A DNA stretch of 39,771 bases. Origin: Turneriella parva (GTDB lineage: Bacteria; Spirochaetota; Leptospiria; Turneriellales; Turneriellaceae). The notes beneath the pieces are model-generated. The model ran no database searches. It was not told the origin of the DNA and worked only from the letters and a program-made list of their open reading frames with translations. This document shows, piece after piece, positions 17,768 through 24,377 of this stretch. The stretch spans positions 1 to 39,771 of the forward strand of contig DYPL01000019.1 of assembly GCA_020719945.1 (NCBI GenBank). Direction: 5' to 3'. Both the position numbers and the translations under genes were made by a program. How positions within the stretch are numbered: position 1 is the first letter of the stretch; every line of letters starts with the position of its first letter.

Positions 17768-18895
17768 ATGTCCGCTTTTCACGAAAGACAAACCCGCTCT
17801 TTTCAGACGATACAGGATTCTGAAAAAATTAAAGACATGCTTCAGAAATACGTTGTAGGAAAAGATTTCTATCTGAAGGGGCTCACTGCCCCTACTCCCG
17901 TGCGGGTAGAAAAACTTGATTCCAATAACCAGCTCATTGTCACCACGGAAGCCATTCCAGATGAAATCCCAATTATCTATAAAATCTATAAAAAATACAT
18001 GGAAATTGTCTGTACTCTCGTAGATGATCTCACGAGCGGGCGCTATCGACTGCAGGCCAATCTCGTTCAGATTGCCATAGAAGAGCGCAAGCACCCGCGC
18101 GCCATCATAGAAGACGGCGTAGCCGTAATCAATAATATTCGCGCTGCGCGCAATGTCATTAATGCCTCTCTTTTTAATATACCAACTTCCGTAAAGGTGC
18201 ATTTCAGCCAGTTTCAGCACCAGATGGAAAAAGAGGCCGACGAAGTAAAAGTACAGGTATTTGACCAGAAAGACGAAAAACTCGAACTCGTGCGCAAATC
18301 GGGCAAAATGCTGTTTATAGAAAACACGCAGGAGCAGTCTGCCTACAGCCATCCGGGAGAGAATTTGTTTGTCGATTACAAAGCCCACCTGAGCACGGAT
18401 ATCGTCAAAATAATGGATCACTATCGCAATCGAAAAATTGTCTCGGAACTGATTGTGCCAATTACGTATATTGGGCACGATGGCGTTCCCGTTCAATTAG
18501 GCTATATCCAGTTGCTGTCCAAATCGACGCCCTTCACGGTGGATAAAGCCATCGATATTAAAAGCATGGCGTTTGAAATGGTAGACAGAATCCGTGATTC
18601 CAATACCATGCTCATCAACAAGCGACAGCACATATCCAATATATCGCGCGGCGGCATGCGGCTGAAAATTGACGACCAGGAGCTCAAAAAATTTCTGATC
18701 CACCAGAAAGGCTTTTCGTTTGATATTGTTTTTAAACTACAGCAGCCTATTACCGTATTCACAGAAATTACATATACCGGCTTGGATCTCGAAAAGAATA
18801 TTTTGATTGGCGTGCACATCAAAGGCTGGTCTTCTCGCCGTGGAGAAATGGATCGCTACTTTGACATGGTTGACAAATTAACGGAAACTAACTAA
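17768..18895 (+). CDS. PilZ-like / DUF1577-type protein
   Basis: The 375-residue cytoplasmic protein resembles the Leptospira DUF1577 family as I remember it, and that identification is tentative. The C-terminal third contains ISNISRGGMRLKI, which fits the N/DxSxxG signature of PilZ domains that bind cyclic di-GMP; the upstream arginine motif is not canonical. The N-terminal half (KDFYLKGLTAPTPVRVEKL, LTSGRYRLQANLVQIA) looks like a YcgR-N-like beta domain. It stands alone between divergent nhaA and a converging DUF167 gene. If the reading is right it is a c-di-GMP effector for motility or the envelope. Confidence 0.6.
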   Translation: MSAFHERQTRSFQTIQDSEKIKDMLQKYVVGKDFYLKGLTAPTPVRVEKLDSNNQLIVTTEAIPDEIPIIYKIYKKYMEIVCTLVDDLTSGRYRLQANLVQIAIEERKHPRAIIEDGVAVINNIRAARNVINASLFNIPTSVKVHFSQFQHQMEKEADEVKVQVFDQKDEKLELVRKSGKMLFIENTQEQSAYSHPGENLFVDYKAHLSTDIVKIMDHYRNRKIVSELIVPITYIGHDGVPVQLGYIQLLSKSTPFTVDKAIDIKSMAFEMVDRIRDSNTMLINKRQHISNISRGGMRLKIDDQELKKFLIHQKGFSFDIVFKLQQPITVFTEITYTGLDLEKNILIGVHIKGWSSRRGEMDRYFDMVDKLTETN

Positions 18896-18899
18896 ACTG

Positions 18900-19118
18900 T
18901 CAGTCTTGAAGCAGTATTTTTTTACTGCGCCCCTTCGCGCCGGATACCAGCCGCAGTCTGGAACGGGCTACGCCGAGATACCCTGCAAACACGGAAAGAA
19001 TTTCGTCGTTGGCGTTTCCCCTCTCAGGAGCAGAATGAATCCACACATGGTACATTCCATCGCGCAGTTCCACTTTTCTGCACGAAGACTTGGGGTGTGC
19101 CCGAACAAGATACTCCAC
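18900..19118 (-). CDS. DUF167 (YggU-type) small protein
   Basis: The 72-residue product matches the DUF167 fold: VRAHPKSS at the start, an APERGNANDEI core, and LVSGAKGRSKKI near the end, where the GxxxRxKxh pattern is typical. The family is widespread and its function is unknown. It follows a small OB-like gene by 15 bases and converges on the PilZ-like gene with four bases between stops. Length and motifs are complete. Confidence 0.85.
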   Translation of the reverse strand: MEYLVRAHPKSSCRKVELRDGMYHVWIHSAPERGNANDEILSVFAGYLGVARSRLRLVSGAKGRSKKILLQD

Positions 19119-19133
19119 AAACCCGCCTGCCGA

Positions 19134-19442
19134 TTACGACTCCTGCGGAAAACCAGTTTCCTGCGGGGGTAATACGAGCAGAGAAATGGCTCTCAGCCGC
19201 AGGCAACCTTCCGTCGTGAACAGAGTCGCCTTAACGAGAACAATACTGCCCGCCCGGAGCTGCCTGTGCAGCAACGCCTGCTCTTCTGTAAGATCGATTC
19301 GGATCTTCTCTGTTCTTTCTCCCCAGGAAACCAGCAGCATTGCATAGGCATACAACCGGCCCGATTCTACTTCGGGTTCAGGAGCCTTGGCTACCCGCCC
19401 CATCAATTGAGTAATGTTTCGCTTCCAAGATAATCTTTCCAT
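19134..19442 (-). CDS. Small OB-fold-like protein, unknown function
   Basis: The 102-residue product has an alternating strand pattern (MGRVAKAPEPEVE, YAYAMLLVSWG, EKIRIDL, GSIVLVKATLFTTEG, CLRLRAISLLVL) that resembles single-strand-binding or PriB-like OB folds. I cannot name the family. It shares a short transcript with the DUF167 gene and is divergent from the feo operon, so its promoter must lie in the same 96-base gap that holds the Fur box. Confidence 0.6.
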   Translation of the reverse strand: MERLSWKRNITQLMGRVAKAPEPEVESGRLYAYAMLLVSWGERTEKIRIDLTEEQALLHRQLRAGSIVLVKATLFTTEGCLRLRAISLLVLPPQETGFPQES

Positions 19443-19472
19443 ACCTGTTAATACCGCTTAAAAACTGTTTTT

Positions 19473-19502
19473 TTGATTTACTGATAATCATTCTCATTTA
19501 TT
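19473..19502 (+). promoter_or_regulatory. Candidate feo promoter
   Basis: TTGATT and TTTATT are separated by 18 bases, each matching consensus at four of six positions. The Fur-box-like sequence fills the spacer, which is the position expected for iron repression. Confidence 0.45.
19482..19496 (+). promoter_or_regulatory. Fur box upstream of feo
   Basis: TGATAATCATTCTCA matches the 7-1-7 Fur consensus TGATAATnATTATCA at all but one defined position. It lies in the spacer of the candidate feo promoter. Iron-loaded Fur binding here would block transcription of the ferrous-iron importer when iron is sufficient. Because the small minus-strand gene at 19442 is divergent from this gap, its promoter could be affected as well. 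Confidence 0.75.
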
Positions 19503-19538
19503 TTGGCCAAAAATGGTGCGATTGAATATTTTCTTTCC

Positions 19539-19679
19539 ATGGATGCCTTGTTAACCTTTGCCGTCATTGGCCTGTCTGTTCTTTCCGTCCCTTTCTTATT
19601 TGCAGCCAAACCGGCCGCAAAATGCAGTTCCTGTGAGGTAAAAAATGCAAGTAAAACTGTCCGACATGAAACTAGGTGA
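19539..19679 (+). CDS. Possible small CxxC membrane peptide ahead of feoA
   Basis: A 46-residue frame between the Fur box and feoA encodes one hydrophobic span (about residues 4-23, LLTFAVIGLSVLSVPFLFAA), a lysine-bearing boundary, and CSSC at 29-32. This layout recalls the short Cys-rich membrane proteins found with many FeoB transporters, though those usually follow feoB and have more cysteines. It overlaps feoA by 35 bases in another frame. There is no clear ribosome-binding site before its ATG, which is the main reason for doubt. Confidence 0.35.
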   Translation: MDALLTFAVIGLSVLSVPFLFAAKPAAKCSSCEVKNASKTVRHETR

Positions 19680-19884
19680 AACGGGAACCATTCGATCCGT
19701 AAAAACAGAGAACCTGCACGACATGCGCATTCTGGAAATGGGTTTTGTACAGGGAGAAAAAATTACCGTCACGGGCTTTGCTCCCTTAGGCGATCCCATG
19801 GAAGTGCGCATTCTCGATTATTCTGTTTCCCTTCGCAAAAGTGATTCTGAAAATATCCTTATTCAAACCGGACAACAGGCATGA
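19645..19884 (+). CDS. feoA: Ferrous iron transport protein A
   Basis: The 79-residue product is an SH3-like FeoA (MKLGETGTIRSV, RILEMGFVQGEKITV, PLGDPMEVRI, YSVSLRKSDSENI). It is a cytoplasmic helper of the FeoB transporter. GAGG lies seven bases before the ATG, a good ribosome-binding site for this window. It overlaps feoB by four bases (ATGA). The Fur box upstream implies repression by iron. Confidence 0.93.
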   Translation: MQVKLSDMKLGETGTIRSVKTENLHDMRILEMGFVQGEKITVTGFAPLGDPMEVRILDYSVSLRKSDSENILIQTGQQA

Positions 19885-21956
19885 ACATTACCGTTGCACT
19901 TACGGGCAATCCCAACGCGGGAAAAACTTCTCTTTTTAACATGCTCAGTGGTTCGCGCGAGCGAGTGGCCAATTATCCCGGCATCACCGTAGAAAAAAAA
20001 ATCGGCCATGCACAATGGAACGACAATTCCTTATCCTTTTATGACCTGCCAGGAACGTATTCCTTAAGCGCTGTTTCTGCCGAAGAAATGGTCACCAGCG
20101 ATTTTCTCACAGGCCGAACGGGAGTCTCTGCGGATGTGATTCTGTTTGTGACAGATTCTCTGGCTCTTTCCAGAAATCTCTATCTGTTAACGCAGGTAGC
20201 AGAATCAGGAAAGGCGGTCATAGCCGTGCTCACAAAAACACGTGAAGCCCGTGCCAACGGAAAACAGATCGATTTACAAAAACTCTCTGGGCTTTCGGGA
20301 ATTTCTTTTATCGACTCTGCCGGCAGGCCTCCGAAAGTCCGCGAACAGATTTTTACAGCCATTGTAAATGCAGCAAAGCAGGAAAAAAAACAAAGCAGCG
20401 CTCCCGATTTTTACGGCAAAGAAGATGCTGCTGCTATTGCAAAGGCACAGGATACTTTGCAGGCCACAGGCACTACCATGCACCCCGCCGAGATATTCAT
20501 GCTCCTGTCCGGAGAGCCGCAAACCAAAAAAGAAATTCTGGAACTGTGGCACAACCATGCCGGCCTTTTATATCCAGAGAAAGGAGAGGAAGTACTTTCC
20601 GCTCTGGAAAAAATTGCCGCTCAAAAAGCATCGCAGAACGGATATGCAGAATCGGTGCGCAGGCGTTACGCATGGATAGATTCCATCGTTGAACAATCCG
20701 TTACATTGGACAAACCAAATAAAAAAACGCTTACATCGAAAATGGATAAAATTCTCATGAGCAGAATTTTAGGTCCGGTTATTTTTTTTGGGGTTTTTAC
20801 TGTCCTTTTTGAAGCCATTTATACATGGTCTACTCCCCTGATGGGAATCATTGAATCTGGCATTGCCTTGCTGCAGCAGGGGGCTTCTGCCCTTCTCTCG
20901 CGGTTGCCCATGTTTCACGATCTCGTCGTCGATGGCATTATTGGTGGAGCGGGTTCTGTTCTCGTTTTCCTGCCGCAAATTATTATTCTATTCGCGTTTA
21001 TTGCCGTTCTCGAAGAATCGGGCTATCTTTCCCGCGCATCTTATCTCACCGATAAATTTGTCTCATGGAGCGGACTCAGCGGAAAATCATTTGTCCCCAT
21101 GCTGTCCGGCTTTGCCTGCTCTATTCCGGGAATCATGGCTGCGCGCACCATACCAAACCGCACGGCAAGAATCGCAACCATTCTCACGGTTCCGCTGGTA
21201 TCCTGCGCCTCGCGCCTTCCCGTATACATGCTCTTTATCTCTGCGTTTATTCAACCCGTGTATGGCAATGCGGCAGCGGCCCTTACCTTTCTGCTGATGA
21301 ATTCGCTGGGAGCTCTGCTCACACTGCCTGTTGCATGGATTATCGGAAAAAAATTCCTGCAACCATCGCCAACTCCATTTCTACTGGAAATGCCAGAATA
21401 CAGAATTCCAACCCTCAGCTCCGTGTACGATAGAATGGCAGAAGCCGGATGGGATTTTCTAAAACGGGCCGGTACAATTATTTTTATCTTTTCTATTATA
21501 ATCTGGGCGCTGAGTTATTTCCCGCGAGCCCAAAATGCGACGGCGGCGTACCAGCTTGAGCAAAGCTATCTGGGTCAGGCAGGAAAATTTGTTCAGCCCC
21601 TATTTTCCCCAATGAATTTTGATTGGAAAACGACAATAGGAATTGTAGCGGCGTTTCCTGCCCGCGAACTGCTCGTATCCACTCTCGGCATTCTGTATGA
21701 ATCCGAGGCAACCGCCGATGAATTTTCTTCCCTGTCTGGAAAACTGGCTGCGGAAAAAAGCCACAGCCCGGCATCGGCCATGGCTCTGATCGTGTTTTTT
21801 GCCCTTTCGGCCCAGTGCATGGCCACGCTTGTAACTGTTCGCCAGGAAACTGGATCGCTGCGCTATGCCTTTGCTCTTTTCTTCTACATGACTGCACTGG
21901 CATGGCTACTCTCGTGGCTCACCTATGTAACGCTTAGCTCTGCTGGTCTTGGCTGA
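19881..21956 (+). CDS. feoB: Ferrous iron transporter FeoB
   Basis: This 691-residue inner-membrane protein imports Fe(II). The N-terminal G domain has G1 GNPNAGKTS (9-17) and G3 DLPG (55-58). The G4 site, normally NxxD, reads LTKTRE (117-122), so the guanine-specificity Asn and Asp are both missing. The membrane part keeps both Gate motifs, with cysteines in GFACSIPGIMAAR and VSCASRLPVY, and the C-terminal AQCMATLVTVRQETGS segment. Length is slightly short of the usual 700-770 residues. It is coupled to feoA. The transport call is firm; the nucleotide preference is open. Confidence 0.95.
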   Translation: MNITVALTGNPNAGKTSLFNMLSGSRERVANYPGITVEKKIGHAQWNDNSLSFYDLPGTYSLSAVSAEEMVTSDFLTGRTGVSADVILFVTDSLALSRNLYLLTQVAESGKAVIAVLTKTREARANGKQIDLQKLSGLSGISFIDSAGRPPKVREQIFTAIVNAAKQEKKQSSAPDFYGKEDAAAIAKAQDTLQATGTTMHPAEIFMLLSGEPQTKKEILELWHNHAGLLYPEKGEEVLSALEKIAAQKASQNGYAESVRRRYAWIDSIVEQSVTLDKPNKKTLTSKMDKILMSRILGPVIFFGVFTVLFEAIYTWSTPLMGIIESGIALLQQGASALLSRLPMFHDLVVDGIIGGAGSVLVFLPQIIILFAFIAVLEESGYLSRASYLTDKFVSWSGLSGKSFVPMLSGFACSIPGIMAARTIPNRTARIATILTVPLVSCASRLPVYMLFISAFIQPVYGNAAAALTFLLMNSLGALLTLPVAWIIGKKFLQPSPTPFLLEMPEYRIPTLSSVYDRMAEAGWDFLKRAGTIIFIFSIIIWALSYFPRAQNATAAYQLEQSYLGQAGKFVQPLFSPMNFDWKTTIGIVAAFPARELLVSTLGILYESEATADEFSSLSGKLAAEKSHSPASAMALIVFFALSAQCMATLVTVRQETGSLRYAFALFFYMTALAWLLSWLTYVTLSSAGLG

Positions 21957-22112
21957 ACTGAAATGACCGCTTAACCGAGACATCTCGCAAAAAATTTACA
22001 GCAATTGAACTAAAGCCTTGAACGCAGTGCATTGGAGCGGTAGCCGCTCCGGCTAAAAAATTTCAGATGCCGGCGGAACTATCCCGCGCGAAGCGCAGTC
22101 TTGCTACGCAAG
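21957..22112. other. Gap after feoB with short hairpins
   Basis: A GGAGCGG-TAG-CCGCTCC hairpin lies at 22034-22050, followed by GGCTAAAAAATTT and not by a T-run, so it is a poor terminator. A GC-rich stretch with CGCG(C)GAAGCGC and CTTGCTACGCAAG follows. I see no gene here. Confidence 0.5.
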
Positions 22113-22142
22113 TTGAGTGCATAGAAATTTAAGTGACATAAT
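22113..22142 (+). promoter_or_regulatory. Candidate promoter of the secreted-protein gene
   Basis: TTGAGT is followed after 18 bases by CATAAT with a TGA just before it (extended -10 form). The start point would be near 22149, about 18 bases before the ATG at 22167. Confidence 0.45.
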
Positions 22143-22166
22143 ACCGGAAGCGCGCAAACAGGCTGC

Positions 22167-22871
22167 ATGCGCATGGCCCTCTTTCTTCTGGCAGTTTCGG
22201 CAGCAATCTCTAACCCCTGGATAGAACCGCAAAACAACGGTCGCTTTCTGGAGCTCACGGGATTAACGGCAGATGCAAGGGAAACGAAGGAAGGCCTGAT
22301 TTTTTTGCCAGAGAGCAAAGCCGCCATTACACTTTTTCCGTCCCTTTACCAGACACCCATGCAGCGGTCTGCGGCCCTTGATCTTTCGCGGGAATATTCT
22401 GTCGTTAGTTTGCAGGGTCGCCAGAACGACTACCTCTGGAATCAACGACAGGATACGTTGTTTCGTCGCCACAATGATACATCGCCAGTATGGAAAAGAC
22501 TCCCATTTGACAAAGGTCTTGAATACAATTTTTATAGATTAAAAGAAAACAATTCTTTCGCCATTATTCCATCTTATTCGCTTCGCGAAATTCAGAACAA
22601 AAAGGTAAACCTGAGCAGCTTTACCGGTGCTGTTCTGCTGGTACAAACTGCGGAAGAAATTCAAAGCGAATTCTGGAAATCAACCATGGCACCCCGATAC
22701 AAACTCATTCTTGCTGCCTCTGCGTGGAAAACTGGCCTGGAGCGAATTTCAGAAGAAATAGGAGCAGAACATGTTTTTTTTGAGAATGCCCGCAGCGGCT
22801 ACTACCTGCTGTATGAACGCGAAGATTCTCACACTGCTCTGAAACAATGGATGCAGTCGCACCTTCAATAG
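22167..22871 (+). CDS. Predicted secreted protein, unknown family
   Basis: The 234-residue product starts with a short signal peptide (MRMALFLLAVSAAIS). The mature part has no motif I know; it alternates short strands and charged turns and ends in a helical tail. It has its own promoter candidate, and its last seven bases overlap the end of a converging secreted-protein gene. An envelope or periplasmic location is inferred from the signal peptide only. Confidence 0.7.
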   Translation: MRMALFLLAVSAAISNPWIEPQNNGRFLELTGLTADARETKEGLIFLPESKAAITLFPSLYQTPMQRSAALDLSREYSVVSLQGRQNDYLWNQRQDTLFRRHNDTSPVWKRLPFDKGLEYNFYRLKENNSFAIIPSYSLREIQNKKVNLSSFTGAVLLVQTAEEIQSEFWKSTMAPRYKLILAASAWKTGLERISEEIGAEHVFFENARSGYYLLYEREDSHTALKQWMQSHLQ

Positions 22872-23320
22872 CGAATGGTTTCTAATACGGCGCTGAAATG
22901 GGAAATATATTCTCCCATATACACGGGAGGAATTTTTCGAATGGGCCGCTGCACAGGCTGCGACACTTTTTCGGGAGGCATGGGCAGCTCTATCTCTGGA
23001 GGATACTCGCTGCGAATTCCCGTGTAGGTAAAAGCCACGCGATACTCTGCACCAGTCTGCATGAAAACAGAATCGCGCGAATAATCGAACCGGTTCTGTC
23101 TATAACGCAGCAGTACAGTCTCCCTGCCCTTTGTGTAAAAGACAAAATAATTTCCGTACTTACCCATATAGGTAAGTAGCAGAGACTGCCGGGATGCTTC
23201 CTGGGATCTGTCGAGAACAGCGGAGGGAAATTCCTGTGCCGCAACAGAGAACCCAAGCAGCAGACTACTCGCTGCCAAGAGCCTTTTTAGCTTCTGCCTG
23301 AACTTTGATCGATGAATCAT
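22865..23320 (-). CDS. Predicted secreted small protein, last gene of the TPR-HEAT unit
   Basis: From the ATG at 23320 the product has 151 residues with a clear basic-then-hydrophobic signal peptide (KLKRLLAASSLLLGFSVAAQ). The mature part is rich in Tyr, Arg and Pro, with a proline-rich stretch near the C-terminus (ELPMPPEKVSQPVQRPIRKIPP). No family is recognised. The start lies 56 bases inside the HEAT gene; a TTG nearer the HEAT stop would shorten the signal peptide. The frame extends to 23416 but that part looks like a shadow. It probably acts with the two genes before it. Confidence 0.65.
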   Translation of the reverse strand: MIHRSKFRQKLKRLLAASSLLLGFSVAAQEFPSAVLDRSQEASRQSLLLTYMGKYGNYFVFYTKGRETVLLRYRQNRFDYSRDSVFMQTGAEYRVAFTYTGIRSEYPPEIELPMPPEKVSQPVQRPIRKIPPVYMGEYISHFSAVLETIRY

Positions 23321-24377
23321 ATGTTGCCTTGAACTCCAGCAGCTCAATAATATCGGGATCTTTAATATCGGCAAGAAGACGAATGGCGCGAATTCTCGCA
23401 AGCACATCATCGTCACGTGCCATATCCATGAGTTCTTTTTTTACGGACTCGTCCTTGAGCAAAACGAGAGCTTTCATAACCTGTATTCTCAGTCTCGTAT
23501 ATTTTGTCTTTTCGTCCGGATCTTCTATGGCATCGATCTCCCGAATAATTTCCATCAATCCGGTCTTTGCCTCTGCATCTTCGAGAACTCCAAGAGCATA
23601 GACAGCATAAGATCTTATGCTGATACTTTCTTCTTTATGAAATGCAAGCTCGCGCATATAGGCGAGTATTTCGGGCGCCGCATTTTTGGTATCTCCGAGA
23701 TATTTCAATATGGCAGTACGGAACTCGTAAAATGTTTCTTCTGATTTCAATTTTTCGATCAGAAGAGCTTCGGATTCTTTGTACCCAATCACTCCGGAAA
23801 CGCGAATTAGATCTGGAATTCGATTATTGTTTTTGGTAAAATCTGCTTCGGAAAATAGTTTTCCCAACACAGGCCCGGCGGCTGAAATTTTTTTGCGCTC
23901 CACCGTATTCAGGGCTGCATAATACACCTGGTCGGATTTGGATTCTAACAGGGGAATTACGCCTTCATCGAGATCCGGGAACGGTAAAAATCCTACCGTT
24001 TCGGCAGCCTTTCTCTGCACCAGTGGATCGCGGGAATTGAGCAAATCGCGCAGATAGGGAATCAGCTCTCTCTGTTCTGCGTCTCCGAGTTTTTGGACGC
24101 CGCCGAGCACTTCCCGAACTTGCTGGGAATTTCCAAACCTTAAAACAAGAATGACTTTCTGAACTTTTGTGAGTGCCTGCTCGGTAGCCACAGTTATTTT
24201 TTTGGTCACTCCGTCTGCCCCGCCGCTTTCCTCTGTCTTCCCTGTTTCCGGAATTTCCGTGCTGGCACTTTCCTCCACCGCCTTCTCTGCGGGAAGATCT
24301 TCTCCGGGAAGCTGGTTCTGCGCCATCATTACACTCCCGCATGTGAGGAATGTAAAGAGCATCCATTTCTGTATCAT
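23265..24377 (-). CDS. Exported HEAT-repeat protein
   Basis: The 370-residue product has a signal peptide (1 to about 19, ending MMAQ). An acidic low-complexity linker (25-60) follows, then about seven HEAT-like helical repeats to the end, for example LRDLLNSRDPLVQRKAAETVG and LMDMARDDDVLARIRAIRLL. HEAT repeats mediate protein binding, so a periplasmic scaffold is likely. It overlaps the upstream TPR gene by four bases, and two scaffold proteins in one operon suggest an assembly at the cell envelope. Confidence 0.8.
   Translation of the reverse strand: MIQKWMLFTFLTCGSVMMAQNQLPGEDLPAEKAVEESASTEIPETGKTEESGGADGVTKKITVATEQALTKVQKVILVLRFGNSQQVREVLGGVQKLGDAEQRELIPYLRDLLNSRDPLVQRKAAETVGFLPFPDLDEGVIPLLESKSDQVYYAALNTVERKKISAAGPVLGKLFSEADFTKNNNRIPDLIRVSGVIGYKESEALLIEKLKSEETFYEFRTAILKYLGDTKNAAPEILAYMRELAFHKEESISIRSYAVYALGVLEDAEAKTGLMEIIREIDAIEDPDEKTKYTRLRIQVMKALVLLKDESVKKELMDMARDDDVLARIRAIRLLADIKDPDIIELLEFKATYDSSIKVQAEAKKALGSE

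Noticed and set aside
22034-22050. Terminator of feoB
   Set aside because: The hairpin is good but is followed by A-rich sequence and lacks a T-run on the plus strand.
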